A DNA stretch of 64,000 nucleotides from UBA8437 sp963582065 (GTDB lineage Bacteria; Planctomycetota; Planctomycetia; Planctomycetales; Planctomycetaceae), in contig CAUZRQ010000018.1 of assembly GCA_963582065.1 (NCBI GenBank), positions 5,035 through 69,034 of the forward strand, written 5' to 3'. Shown piece by piece: positions 33,985-43,768 of the stretch (positions are counted from its first letter, which is position 1; each line of letters starts with the position of its first letter). The translations under genes and the position numbers were made by a program. The notes beneath the pieces are model-generated. The model was not told the DNA's origin, did no database searches, and saw only the letters and a list, made by a program, of their open reading frames with translations.

Positions 33985-35468
33985 TGCCCACCGGGGCGAT
34001 TCCCTTGACGAAGCCGATGACAAACCACTCGACCATCACGCTTGGCCTGGCCCTGGTCGCGGTCCTTACGACTGTCGATGCGGTGGCGGCCGATCCGCAG
34101 CCACCGAAGGTGGTCTTCCTGCGTGACGTGGCCCCGATCCTGTTGCGTCGATGCAGTGGGTGTCACGGCGGCCGGGTCAGCCGGGGCGGTTTCCGTCTGC
34201 ACGTGTTCTCCGAATTGATGCGAGCCGGAGAATCGGGCGAGGCGAGCGTGGTGGCCGGGAAACCCGAGGCGTCGGAACTTTATCGGCGACTTGTCGAGAA
34301 GGACCCGGAGGCGCGGATGCCCCGTGAGGACGACCCGTTGTCGGCGTCGGAGATCGGGGCGATCCGGGCGTGGATTGCTGCCGGAGCGGTCTTTGACGGT
34401 CAGGACCCCGGAAAGCCGCTGCGCTCACAACTGCCGCCCCGGCAGCACCCGGTGACTCCCGGGGCTTACCCGGTGCCTGTGCCGGTCTTCGCCCTGGCGT
34501 TTTCGCCCGATGGTCGTCAACTGGCTGCCAGCGGATACCACGAGGTGACCATCTGGAATCCCGCCGACGGCAAGCTGATCAGGCGGTTGGGCCGACGGCC
34601 CCAGCGGATCCATTCACTCGATTGGACTGACGACGGCGGCTCACTGCTGGTCGGGGGAGGGACACCCGGTGAATACGGCGAGCTGGCTCTTGTCGACGGC
34701 GCGAGCGGCCGCGTGCAACATCTCTACGGGACCTTCGATGATGTGGTGTTGGGGGCGGCAATCAGTGGCGATGGCAAGCGGGTAGCGGCTGGATCGGCTG
34801 GTCACGAGACACGGGCCTGGCCGAAGGATGCAGCCAAACCCGCCTGGAGCAGCCGGGTGCATTCCGACTGGGTGACCGGAGTCGTCTTCAGCGGCGACGG
34901 CCGCTTCGTGGTCTCGGCCAGCCGCGACCAGACGGTCAAGGTCCACGATGCGGCCACCGGTGGGCTGTTCACTACGTACAACGGGCATCGCAAGCAACTG
35001 GGCAAGTTCACCGGCCGCTTTGCCGTCTACGCGGTGGGTTTCGACGAGGCCGCCGGGCGTGTGCTGTCGGTGGGAGCCGGCAAGGCAATCCGGATCTGGG
35101 ATCCTGTGAAGGCGAAGTCCGAGAACGGGACGGCGGCCGACATGGAGGGCCGGTTCTTCAAGGCCGGACACACACGTTTCATTGCTCACGGTTTCGGCAA
35201 GACCACCTTCGGTCTCGATGCCAGTGACGGACATGCGTGGGCCGGAGGAGCAGACGGGCTGGTTCGCGAGTTTTCGACCGAGTTGCTGAAGACCGTCCGG
35301 AGTTACGAGGGGCTGACCGACTGGGTTTACTCGGTCGCCGCCTCGCGGAAGGGTGACCTGGTGGCCGCGGCCGGGTACAGCGGCGAGGTGATCGTCTGGA
35401 GCCGCACCGATGGGCGGGTGGTGGCTCGGTTCCTGGCGGCACCGGGTTTGAAGACCGCCGGGCGTTGA
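33984..35468 (+). CDS. Planctomycete cytochrome c domain and WD40 repeat protein
   Basis: A 494-aa exported protein. A signal peptide (about 12-34, better placed if the ATG at 34017 is used) precedes a PSCyt1 domain: LRDVAPILLRRCSGCHGG with a CxxCH heme site, and EARMPREDDPLSASEIGAIRAWI. From about 165 to the end there are roughly seven WD40 repeats (FALAFSPDGRQLAASGY, GVVFSGDGRFVVSASRD and others) forming a beta-propeller. Third gene of the DUF1501 module; the first ATG overlaps the previous stop. Probably a periplasmic heme protein; partner and substrate unknown. Confidence 0.88.
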   Translation: MPTGAIPLTKPMTNHSTITLGLALVAVLTTVDAVAADPQPPKVVFLRDVAPILLRRCSGCHGGRVSRGGFRLHVFSELMRAGESGEASVVAGKPEASELYRRLVEKDPEARMPREDDPLSASEIGAIRAWIAAGAVFDGQDPGKPLRSQLPPRQHPVTPGAYPVPVPVFALAFSPDGRQLAASGYHEVTIWNPADGKLIRRLGRRPQRIHSLDWTDDGGSLLVGGGTPGEYGELALVDGASGRVQHLYGTFDDVVLGAAISGDGKRVAAGSAGHETRAWPKDAAKPAWSSRVHSDWVTGVVFSGDGRFVVSASRDQTVKVHDAATGGLFTTYNGHRKQLGKFTGRFAVYAVGFDEAAGRVLSVGAGKAIRIWDPVKAKSENGTAADMEGRFFKAGHTRFIAHGFGKTTFGLDASDGHAWAGGADGLVREFSTELLKTVRSYEGLTDWVYSVAASRKGDLVAAAGYSGEVIVWSRTDGRVVARFLAAPGLKTAGR

Positions 35469-35681
35469 GCGTGCCGAAGACCGGCATCGCACCTGCCTGT
35501 TCGTGGTCTCGACGTCGGTTTCGGCCCATTTGTTAATCTGGGCCGACTGAATTGACCCTGCCGGTTGTACGGGTTTTGCGTTCGTTTTGGCGGTTGAATT
35601 GGTGCAATTGTGCCTATTGGTCGCTTTGTAATGAATGCACGGGTGGCAAAGGGGGGATGTAGACAAGGGGCTGTTTTAGCC

Positions 35682-35695
35682 TCTCTGCGCAGAGA
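35682..35695. promoter_or_regulatory. 14-bp palindrome touching the first possible start codon of the RTX exoprotein
   Basis: TCTCTGCGCAGAGA is a perfect palindrome whose last base is the A of the ATG at 35695. It could be an operator, and it argues that translation starts at the next ATG (35716). The 35469-35681 gap is relatively AT-rich and has a small AATTG-GTG-CAATT hairpin (35597-35609). Confidence 0.35.
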
Positions 35696-35715
35696 TGAAA
35701 CCCAGGGATGGGACG

Positions 35716-38700
35716 ATGCATTTGAGATCCTGGTTAGAGGGTCTGCGGACCCGGTTGACTCGTTGCAACTCCATTCGCCGTAAGCGGCCTCCCCGAGCAG
35801 GGGGTCCACCGGTCGAGGCTCTGGAAGACCGGACGCTGCTGTCTTCGGTGACGGCAATCGTGTTGGAGGGGATGTTGCAGGTGACCGCCGATTCGGGCGA
35901 GGACCTGGTGATCCGCGAGGATCCGTTCAACGCAGGTCGCGTGCAACTGGTAGTTGACGGCCAGGTCGATTCGAGTCTTCCGACCACCTTGACTACGTCG
36001 TCGTTGGTCAGCATCGAGATCATCGGTGGTGAGGGCGACAACCTCATCGACCTGACCGCGATCGACTCGACGGTATTCACAGCCCTGACGTCGATCGACG
36101 TTCGAGCCGGCGAGGGTGACGACGAGGTCTTGGCCAGTGCGGACCTCGACGACGTGATCGACGGTGGTCACGGTTCCGACACGTTGACCGGTGGTGGTGG
36201 TGACAACGTGTTGTCCGGCGGTGACGGCGACGACCTGATTGACGGCGGCCTCGGCAACGACCAGTTGAACGGCAACGACGGCCAGGACGTGGTCAGCGGC
36301 AACGACGGCGATGACACGCTGTCCGGTGGTGACGGCCAGGACACGCTTTCGGGCGATCTCGGCAATGATCGTGTCGACGGCAACCACGACACAGATGTCA
36401 TCCACGGTGGCGCGGGCAACGACACGATCAATGGTGGCTCGGGCAACGACACGCTCAACGGCGACCTCGGCGACGACGTGCTGCTCGGTGGCGCAGGCAG
36501 CGACATCGTCTCGGGCGATGACGGCTTCGACAGCCTGTTGGGCCAGGGTGGAGCCGACACGCTTTCCGGTGGAACCGAGCACGACACGATCAACGGTGGG
36601 GCGGGCGACGACCTGTTGCTGGGTGAGACGGGCGATGATCGGCTCAACGGCGGCAACGGTGCCGATACGCTCGAGGGCGGTGACGGCAACGACAGCCTCT
36701 TCGGTGGACCCGGTCGCGATCTGCTCGAGGGCAATGCCGGCGAAGACGTGCTGCGTGGCCAGGGCGGTGCCGATGTGCTCTTCGGTGGACTCGACGCCGA
36801 CCACATGGACGGTGGTGGTGGCAACGACCTGGTCGATGGTGATGAGCAATGGACGCTGACTCTCAGTGACGCCACGGTCAATCCCGAGGGTGACGATGAC
36901 AGCAGCGTCAGCATCTTCACCTCGGACTTCGAGGACGGGATGCCCCTGGAGTTCATTCATGACGCGGCCGTGGCCGGCCTGGTCGATGTCCAGGGTTACG
37001 ATGGCCTGGGCAACGACGTCGGCAACACCTTCTCGGGATCGTTCCTGCAGAACACCAGTGGCGGGACGGCATCCGAGCCGGGCAGTGTGGCCCCCCAGCC
37101 GATCACGCTCGTGCTCTCCAACCTGCCCGACCACTCCAGCCTCGATATCAACTTCCTGCTGGCGATCATCGAGAACTGGGACGGCCACACATCTGCCGGT
37201 GACGCCCAGGGCGATCCCGTCGACTACCCCGACGTGTTCAATGTCGCGGTTGACGGCGAACTGGTCTACAGCGTCGCGTTCGACCAGCAGCTAACCGACG
37301 ACAACTACGACCTGCTTGCCGGTGACGCCTACGCACCACAGGACGGCGTCGAGCTGGAACACAACCGCCACGACCTGTTCACGCCGTTCGGTGGCAATCA
37401 CCCGATCTACATCAACGATTCCGCCTGGGATCTCAGCCTCGATTCGAACCTCGATGCGATTCCCCACACAGCCGGTACCGTGACGATCCAGTGGTATGCC
37501 GGTGGAGACGGGTACCAGGGCGGCGATGACGAATCGTGGGCGATTGACAATGTCGACGTGGTGCTCAACGGCCTGACCGACCGGACCGATGCCACCTTCG
37601 TCGTCACGCTTTCGCGGCCTCAGGAACAGGCCGTCTCGGTGACCTATTCGACCCAGGACGGCACCGCAACGGCCGTCACCGAGGACTACCTGCCGACGGC
37701 CGGAACGCTGGTCTTCGCGGCCGGAGAGGTGACTCGGACCATCAGCGTGCCGGTGCTGGGTGACACCGAGGTGGAGGCGGACGAGACGTTCAACGTGGTG
37801 CTCTCGAGTGCCAGGGGTGCACGGATCACCGATGGGCTGGGGACCGCGACGATCGTCGACGATGACTCGGCGACCCTGGGCCTGGCCATGCCGATCTTCG
37901 CGCCCGGAACTTCCGACGACTACATGCGGAACATCCTGGATCCGGTTCTCGCCGAGTACGCCGCCCGGTATCGCGTTGCTCCGAGGTGGAGCACCACGGC
38001 GACCGACGGCAGCGGGTTGCAGCAGGGTGATTCGACGACGTTGACCTGGAACATCGTGCCGGAGGGCACTCCGATTCCGGCCCTGGGCGGCATCAGTGGC
38101 GAATCGAGTGCCAACAGCGATCTGATCGATCGACTGGACACGATCTACAACGAAACCGCCACTGGTCCGGACATCACCAACCGGACCTGGTTTCCGACCT
38201 TCTCGTCGATCTTTGATCGCTGGGGCGAATTGTCGGGAATCACGTTTGTCCACGAACCCAACGACGATGGTGTGGGGTTCGCTGCGAACAACTCGAATCC
38301 GGGTGTGCTGGGTGTGCGAGCCGACCTGCGAATCGGCGGCCACTCGATCGACGGCAACTCGAATGTCCTGGCCTACAACTTCTTCCCCAACATCGGGGAA
38401 ATGGTCATCGACACCAATGACACCTTCTATGACAACACCGCGAACAACTCGCGGGCGCTCCGCAACGTGCTTGGCCACGAGAATGGGCACGGGCTGGGCT
38501 TCAACCACGTGATCCCGGTCAATCAGACGAAACTGATGGAGCCGATTGCGTCGACAGCCTTCGACGGGCCCCAGTACGACGACATCCTGGCCGTGCAGCG
38601 GAGTTACGGCGACTTTTACGAGAGCGGTTCAGGGAATGACACGAAGGGGAACGCGACTGATCTCGGCCTGATCGAGAACACGACCCTCGTGGTCGGTGGC

Positions 38701-40533
38701 GACACGGTGACACAATTCGACGGAGACGCGGACGGCGCGGTCGACAACCCCGTCGAGTTGACCCAGTCGGCCTTCGTCAGCACCGACGGGACATCCGACA
38801 TCGATGTCTACAAATTCACCACTCTCCAGGGGGCCTCGCTCGACCTCGTTCTGCAACCGGTGGGACCCACCTACGACGAGGGTCCTCAGGGGGGCAGCGC
38901 GTCGGCGTTCGATGCCGCCAACCAGGCCGATCTCACGCTCGAACTCCTCGACACCAACGGCACCACGGTGCTGGCCGTGTCGAATGCGGGGGGCGTTGGT
39001 GCAGGCGAGGCGATTGCCGGGCAGGTGCTGACGACCGCCGGCGACTACTACGTCCGGGTGACCAGTGCCACTGACCTGGTCCAGACCTATCAGCTCGATC
39101 TGACTCTTACCGGCGGAACCAGTGAACCGGGCCCGCCGGGACCTGGTCCAACCGGTTCGGGTCTCTCCGGTGACACGATCCTTGGCAGCGGCGGCCAGGA
39201 CACTCTGGTCGGTGCCGGCGACAACGACCACATCAGCGGCGGCAGCGGTTCCGACGTGCTCAAGGGGAGCGGCGGTGACGATTCGCTGTATGGCGGTGGT
39301 GGCAACGACCAGGTGTGGGGCGGAACCGGACATGACCTGTTGCAGGGCCAGGGCGGGGTCGACTCGTTGCACGGTGATGCCGGCGACGACCAGTTGATCT
39401 GGCGGATAGGTGACAGCTCAGATCTGCTCGACGGTGGTCTCGGTGCCGACGTGGTGACAGTCAAGGCGGACAGCCGCAACAACCAGATCAACGTGTTGCA
39501 GAATGCCACGTCGCAGTTGCAGGTCTCCGACGGCAGCGGAACGATCACGATCGAGGACTCGATCACGCGGGTGGTCATCAATGCCGGTGCGGGACGCGAC
39601 GCGATCACCATCGGCACCGTGGACCGTGTGCCGACGGTGATGCTGACGATCAACGGGCAGGGTGGCCGCGATACGATCGACGCCGGCGGGCGAAATCTCG
39701 GAGCGGTCCGGATGCTGGCAGTCGGTGGTGGTGGCAACGACACGATCGTCGGCAGCGCCGCAGACGATTCGCTGCTGGGCAGTGACGGGGCCGATGTGGT
39801 CACCGGCGAGGGCGGCGACGACACGCTCCTGGGTGGGTCTGGCAAGGACAGCCTGTCCGGTGGCGACGGCGACGATAAACTGCTCGGTGGAGACGGCAAC
39901 GACACCCTGCTGGGCAATGACGGACGAGATGATCTTGACGGCGAGGCCGGTCACGACATGCTGACCGGGCACGCCGGTGACGATTATCTGAAGGGGTCGG
40001 ACGGCAACGACCGGCTCAACGGGTCCAACGGCAACGACCGCCTGGACGGTGATGCCGGCCGTGACAGCCTCTTTGGCGGCGGCGGCGACGATACGCTTAC
40101 CGGTGGAACTGACAACGACTTCCTGGTCGGAAACAGCGGCGATGATGTGATTCTGGCTGGCCACGGCGACGACCGGGCCAGCGGTGGGAGCGGCGCCGAT
40201 TCGATTCTCGGCGACGACGGCTCTGACACTCTCGATGGCGGCAGCGGAGACGACCTCCTCGCCGGAGGTAACGGCAGCGACCGGCTCAATTCCCGTACCG
40301 GTGACGATACGCTGCTGGGCAGTGACGGCGAGGACTCGTTGTTCGGTGGTGGCGGCAGCGACCTGCTGCTGGGCGGCGACAACGATGACTTCCTCAACGG
40401 CCAGGGCGGCACTGACACGCTGGCCGGTGGGCTGGGCAACGACGTGTTTGGCTCGGCCGGAGCCGATGTCATCAACGAGGCCTTCAGCGAGGACGCGTTT
40501 GCCGCGCTGCTGGATGACCTCGACGCGGTGTAG
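35716..40533 (+). CDS. Giant secreted RTX/Calx-beta protein with metzincin peptidase domain
   Basis: About 1605 aa; residue numbers count from the ATG at 35695, and the one at 35716 has GGGATGGG upstream. Basic N-terminus, then the planctomycete exoprotein motif LEDRTLLSS (43-51). RTX calcium-binding nonapeptides (GGxGxDxLx) fill about 153-383. A Calx-beta domain (about 387-725) is split by an inserted lectin-like domain (about 405-628). A metzincin domain follows with H928-E-N-G-H932-G-L-G-F-N-H938, the full HExxHxxGxxH zinc site, and a Met-turn at M948. Then a pre-peptidase C-terminal (PPC) domain at about 995-1150 and RTX repeats at about 1159-1240 and 1346-1585. RTX arrays suggest one-step secretion and calcium-dependent folding; a cell-surface or secreted protease/adhesin is likely. 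Confidence 0.88.
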   Translation: MHLRSWLEGLRTRLTRCNSIRRKRPPRAGGPPVEALEDRTLLSSVTAIVLEGMLQVTADSGEDLVIREDPFNAGRVQLVVDGQVDSSLPTTLTTSSLVSIEIIGGEGDNLIDLTAIDSTVFTALTSIDVRAGEGDDEVLASADLDDVIDGGHGSDTLTGGGGDNVLSGGDGDDLIDGGLGNDQLNGNDGQDVVSGNDGDDTLSGGDGQDTLSGDLGNDRVDGNHDTDVIHGGAGNDTINGGSGNDTLNGDLGDDVLLGGAGSDIVSGDDGFDSLLGQGGADTLSGGTEHDTINGGAGDDLLLGETGDDRLNGGNGADTLEGGDGNDSLFGGPGRDLLEGNAGEDVLRGQGGADVLFGGLDADHMDGGGGNDLVDGDEQWTLTLSDATVNPEGDDDSSVSIFTSDFEDGMPLEFIHDAAVAGLVDVQGYDGLGNDVGNTFSGSFLQNTSGGTASEPGSVAPQPITLVLSNLPDHSSLDINFLLAIIENWDGHTSAGDAQGDPVDYPDVFNVAVDGELVYSVAFDQQLTDDNYDLLAGDAYAPQDGVELEHNRHDLFTPFGGNHPIYINDSAWDLSLDSNLDAIPHTAGTVTIQWYAGGDGYQGGDDESWAIDNVDVVLNGLTDRTDATFVVTLSRPQEQAVSVTYSTQDGTATAVTEDYLPTAGTLVFAAGEVTRTISVPVLGDTEVEADETFNVVLSSARGARITDGLGTATIVDDDSATLGLAMPIFAPGTSDDYMRNILDPVLAEYAARYRVAPRWSTTATDGSGLQQGDSTTLTWNIVPEGTPIPALGGISGESSANSDLIDRLDTIYNETATGPDITNRTWFPTFSSIFDRWGELSGITFVHEPNDDGVGFAANNSNPGVLGVRADLRIGGHSIDGNSNVLAYNFFPNIGEMVIDTNDTFYDNTANNSRALRNVLGHENGHGLGFNHVIPVNQTKLMEPIASTAFDGPQYDDILAVQRSYGDFYESGSGNDTKGNATDLGLIENTTLVVGGDTVTQFDGDADGAVDNPVELTQSAFVSTDGTSDIDVYKFTTLQGASLDLVLQPVGPTYDEGPQGGSASAFDAANQADLTLELLDTNGTTVLAVSNAGGVGAGEAIAGQVLTTAGDYYVRVTSATDLVQTYQLDLTLTGGTSEPGPPGPGPTGSGLSGDTILGSGGQDTLVGAGDNDHISGGSGSDVLKGSGGDDSLYGGGGNDQVWGGTGHDLLQGQGGVDSLHGDAGDDQLIWRIGDSSDLLDGGLGADVVTVKADSRNNQINVLQNATSQLQVSDGSGTITIEDSITRVVINAGAGRDAITIGTVDRVPTVMLTINGQGGRDTIDAGGRNLGAVRMLAVGGGGNDTIVGSAADDSLLGSDGADVVTGEGGDDTLLGGSGKDSLSGGDGDDKLLGGDGNDTLLGNDGRDDLDGEAGHDMLTGHAGDDYLKGSDGNDRLNGSNGNDRLDGDAGRDSLFGGGGDDTLTGGTDNDFLVGNSGDDVILAGHGDDRASGGSGADSILGDDGSDTLDGGSGDDLLAGGNGSDRLNSRTGDDTLLGSDGEDSLFGGGGSDLLLGGDNDDFLNGQGGTDTLAGGLGNDVFGSAGADVINEAFSEDAFAALLDDLDAV
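36151..36843 (+). repeat. First RTX nonapeptide repeat array
   Basis: About 25 degenerate 27-bp units encoding GGxGxDxLx or GNDGDDxLS-type calcium-binding nonapeptides. Divergent copies, not a CRISPR array: there are no equal spacers and the units are in frame. Confidence 0.9.
39169..40470 (+). repeat. Second RTX nonapeptide repeat region
   Basis: Two blocks of 27-bp nonapeptide-coding units (about 39169-39410 and 39731-40470) separated by a non-repeat beta-rich linker. Same consensus as the first array. Confidence 0.9.
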
Positions 40534-40540
40534 TCACCTG

Positions 40541-42463
40541 CTACAGCGACGCCGGTGGGGACGCCGGTGGCACGGTGGCGTCCAGGTAGATCCGGTGCCA
40601 GACCTCCAGGCACAGCAGGCACCACAGCCGGTAACTGTGGTCCCAGCGGTTGCTGACATGTTCGTCAACCAGTTGTCGGACCGCCTCGGGGCGGAAGTGG
40701 CCACGCGAGACGGCCACGGGGTCCAGCAGCACATCTTCGAGCAGCGGCCGCAGCTCGTTGCGGAACCAGTGATCCAGCGGCACGCCGAATCCCATCTTGG
40801 GTCGTGACCGGATCTTCTCGGGCAGCAGGTCGCCGAACGTCTCGACCAGGATCGTCTTGCCGCGGGATCCCTGCCGCTTCAGAGACATCGGCATCCGGGC
40901 GGCGAGTTCGACGACGTGGTGGTCCAGGAGCGGGCTGCGGCACTCGAGACTGTAGGCCATGCTGGCGATGTCGACCTTGGTCAGGATGTCGCAGGGAAGG
41001 TAGGTCAGGACATCCGAGCAGGTGGTGCGAGTGACAAAGTCGCGGTCGGGGCATTCGCCGTAGGCGTCCAGCAGGAACCCGGCCGCATCATGCTGTCCGA
41101 GCCGATCACGGAACTGGTCGGTCCAGAGATCGTTGCGGCGGTTCGAGTCGAAGATGCTGACCCACTTCAGGTACCGGCGTTCGGGAGAATCTCCCAGTGC
41201 CTCGGCAAACCGCTTGGCCCGTCTCAGCAGGGACTTCTGCCGGGTCGAGGCCGGCAGCAGCCGCCACGCCGGCGAGGCGGCCACCGCACGCAACGGGCCG
41301 GGCAGACGGTCAATGCGACCCCCCAGTGCCACGGCTCGATAACGGTCGTAGCCGGCGAACAGTTCGTCGCCGCCGTCGCCCGAGAGTGCCACGGTGACCT
41401 CGCGGCGGGTCATCTCCGAGAGGTACATGGTCGGGATGGCCGACGAGTCACCGAACGGCTCGTCGTAGTGCCAGGCGAGCCGCGGGAGGATTTCCAGTGC
41501 CCGGGGTTCGACGACCGACTCGTGGTGAACCGTGCCCAGGTGTTCGGCCGCCATCCGCGCGTAGTCCCGTTCGTCGAACTGCTCGACGGGGAACCCGATC
41601 GAAAAGGTGTGCACCGGGTTGTCGCTTTGTTGCTGCATCAGCCCGGTGACAATCGTCGAGTCGATGCCGCCCGAAAGGAATGCGCCGAGGGGGACATCGC
41701 TGCGGAGCCGCAGGCGGACTGCCTCGGTGAGGGTCTCCCGCAGTGCTTCCTGCCACTCGCGGCGGCTGCGACCTTCGATCGGATCCTCGAAACCCGGCCG
41801 CCAGTACCGCTGGACCGTCAACCGCCCGTTCTCGTAGACGGCCCGGTGAGCCGGGGGCAGCTTGCAGTAACCCGACAGCATCGTGCGGGGATGCGGGACG
41901 TACTGGTAAGTGAGGAACTGGTCGAGCGAGACGGGGTCGAGTTCCCGCGGGGCACCGGGGACCTGCAGCAGCGCCTTCAACTCGCTGGCGAACAGCAACC
42001 GGCCGGGATCCTCGCGATAGACCAGCGGTTTCTGGCCCATCCGGTCGCGTGCCAACAGCAGCCTCTGCCGCCGCACATCCCGTACGGCCAGGGCGAACAT
42101 CCCCCGCAGGTGATCGAGGCAGTCATCCCCATATTCTTCGTACAGGTGGACGATCACCTCGGTGTCGCTGCTGGTCGCGAACCGGTGGCCCCGTCCCTGC
42201 AGTTCGTTCCGCAGTTCGCGGTAGTTGTAGATCTCGCCGTTGAAGACGACCTGCACCGATCCGTCCTCGTTGGCCAGCGGCTGGCGGCCCGAGTCGAGGT
42301 CGATGATCGAGAGCCGTCGGTGGCCGAGTGCCGTGTTCGAGTCGAACCAGGTTCCCGACTGGTCGGGGCCGCGATGTGTCAGCACGCCGGTCATCGCATC
42401 GAGCGTGGCCGCGTCGATCGCGTGCTGCGGGTCGGTCCAACTGGCTCCGGCGAATCCGCACAT
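40541..42463 (-). CDS. asnB: Asparagine synthase (glutamine-hydrolysing)-type amidotransferase
   Basis: A 640-aa class II amidotransferase. Cys2 after the initiator Met (MCGFAGASW) is the glutaminase nucleophile; HRGPDQSGTW and FNGEIYNYRELR complete that domain. The synthetase domain has the ATP pyrophosphatase loop LSGGIDSTIV, and SGDGGDELFAGYDRYRA. It is longer than classical AsnB (about 550 aa) and closer to amidotransferases of exopolysaccharide/exosortase loci. The glycosyltransferase gene 4 bp upstream fits a role in modifying a surface glycan. The start is set by the required MC dipeptide. Confidence 0.9.
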   Translation of the reverse strand: MCGFAGASWTDPQHAIDAATLDAMTGVLTHRGPDQSGTWFDSNTALGHRRLSIIDLDSGRQPLANEDGSVQVVFNGEIYNYRELRNELQGRGHRFATSSDTEVIVHLYEEYGDDCLDHLRGMFALAVRDVRRQRLLLARDRMGQKPLVYREDPGRLLFASELKALLQVPGAPRELDPVSLDQFLTYQYVPHPRTMLSGYCKLPPAHRAVYENGRLTVQRYWRPGFEDPIEGRSRREWQEALRETLTEAVRLRLRSDVPLGAFLSGGIDSTIVTGLMQQQSDNPVHTFSIGFPVEQFDERDYARMAAEHLGTVHHESVVEPRALEILPRLAWHYDEPFGDSSAIPTMYLSEMTRREVTVALSGDGGDELFAGYDRYRAVALGGRIDRLPGPLRAVAASPAWRLLPASTRQKSLLRRAKRFAEALGDSPERRYLKWVSIFDSNRRNDLWTDQFRDRLGQHDAAGFLLDAYGECPDRDFVTRTTCSDVLTYLPCDILTKVDIASMAYSLECRSPLLDHHVVELAARMPMSLKRQGSRGKTILVETFGDLLPEKIRSRPKMGFGVPLDHWFRNELRPLLEDVLLDPVAVSRGHFRPEAVRQLVDEHVSNRWDHSYRLWCLLCLEVWHRIYLDATVPPASPPASL

Positions 42464-42467
42464 GGCT

Positions 42468-43637
42468 TCAGTTGTCCCCCCCGGCAGAAGAACCCGGCAG
42501 GACCAGGCGGCGGTAGAGGCGGGCATGCGCGTCGACGGCCGACCGAACGCTGAATTCCTCGAGCATCCTCTGCCGGGCTGCCCGGCCCAGGACCCGAGCC
42601 CGCTCGGGAGCTTCGATCAGGCCCGCCGTGCAGCGGGCGAATGCAGCGGCGTCGCCGACGGGGACCAGGTTGCCGGTGACCCCGTCGGTGACCAGTTCGG
42701 CGTTGGCCGGGATGTCGCTGGCAATGACCGGCAGCCCGGCGGCCATGGCCTCCATCAGGCTGTTGGATTGTCCCTCGAAATCGCTGGCCAGCCAGGCCAC
42801 GTCACTGGCCGCCCAGATCGTTGCCACGTCGTCACGGTGACCGGCGAACCGGATCCGCCGGCGACATCCGGCCTGTTCGGAGAATTGCTCGAGCCTGGAC
42901 CTCTCGGGACCATCGCCGACGAGCAGCAGGTGAGCGGTCGGCGCGTGATGCCCGAGCAGTTCGATCGCCCACACCAGGTCGTCGAGCCGTTTCTGGGCCG
43001 CGAGCCGGCCGACGCAGGTCACCAGGGTCGCGTCGACCGGCAGGTCGAAGGTGCTGCGGACCTGGCGGCGGAGTTCGTCGATCACGGAGTTGGAGTCCGG
43101 ATCGGCAACCGGCACGTCCGCGGCATCGATGCCGTTTCGGATCACTTCGATCCGTTCAGCCGGAACGCCCACCGATTCGTAGAACTCGGCGACACTGCGA
43201 GAATTGGCCAGGAACTGGTCGGTCCGGGCGACCAGGTGTCGGTCGAGCCACAACTGCCAGCGGCTCTTCCAACTGTCGACGCAGCGTTCGGAGGTGACGA
43301 CTCGGGTCGAGGGACTGACACGACGGGCCAGGCGGCCATAGGCATTGGCGGCGAACAGCCAGGTGTGCAGGAGGTCGGGGCGGTTCTCGGCGAGGTGGCG
43401 TTTGAGCCGCCCGAGGGCCGCCAGGTCGATCCGGTGCCGCTTGCCGATGATCGTCAGCGAAATGTCATGTTTGGCCAGGGATGCCTCGAGTGGTCCGCCA
43501 CGGGTCAACGCGATCACCTCGACCCGGAATTCCTCGGACGGCAATCCGCAGGCCAGCGCCACCAGTTGTTTCTCGGCACCCGACCGATCGAGTGTCGGGA
43601 TCAGCAGCGAGACGGTGATCGGTGAGGAGCCGGTCAA
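42468..43637 (-). CDS. GT4-family glycosyltransferase
   Basis: A 389-aa GT-B glycosyltransferase: SLLIPTLDRSGAEKQLVALA at the N-terminus, LVTCVGRLAAQKRLDDLVWA and LLLVGDGPERSRLE in the donor domain, then VAWLASDFEGQSNSLMEAMAAGLPVIAS carrying the retaining E-x7-E-like site. No ATG or GTG is near the N-terminus, so the TTG at 43637 is the probable start. It precedes the amidotransferase gene by 4 bp on the same strand. Likely acts in surface polysaccharide assembly; acceptor unknown. Confidence 0.87.
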   Translation of the reverse strand: MTGSSPITVSLLIPTLDRSGAEKQLVALACGLPSEEFRVEVIALTRGGPLEASLAKHDISLTIIGKRHRIDLAALGRLKRHLAENRPDLLHTWLFAANAYGRLARRVSPSTRVVTSERCVDSWKSRWQLWLDRHLVARTDQFLANSRSVAEFYESVGVPAERIEVIRNGIDAADVPVADPDSNSVIDELRRQVRSTFDLPVDATLVTCVGRLAAQKRLDDLVWAIELLGHHAPTAHLLLVGDGPERSRLEQFSEQAGCRRRIRFAGHRDDVATIWAASDVAWLASDFEGQSNSLMEAMAAGLPVIASDIPANAELVTDGVTGNLVPVGDAAAFARCTAGLIEAPERARVLGRAARQRMLEEFSVRSAVDAHARLYRRLVLPGSSAGGDN

Positions 43638-43676
43638 AGGCGGGAAAGCTCGGGGTTGTCGAAGTGTGGCCGGGAG

Positions 43677-43682
43677 TATACT
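43677..43682 (+). promoter_or_regulatory. Possible -10 element upstream of the macrodomain gene
   Basis: TATACT lies 87 bp upstream of the ATG at 43769; the -35 partner is poor (GGTTGT at 17 nt). Low confidence. Confidence 0.25.
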
Positions 43683-43768
43683 GAAGGAGTCGGGTCGGGG
43701 GAGCCTCGTCCTGTTGCCAAAGCGGTTCTGGGACCGTGCGACAGGTCCCTGGAGTACATACGTCCGCG

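Noticed and set aside
36151..36843. Regular short repeats resembling a CRISPR array
   Set aside because: The unit is 27 bp without separate spacers, stays in frame and encodes calcium-binding nonapeptides.
35734..37188. 484-codon minus-strand frame opposite the RTX repeats
   Set aside because: Valine/alanine-rich reflection of the repetitive RTX coding strand, not an independent gene.
40916..42553. 545-codon plus-strand open frame opposite the amidotransferase gene
   Set aside because: Shadow of asnB; the reverse strand carries the MCGF start and SGGIDST loop.
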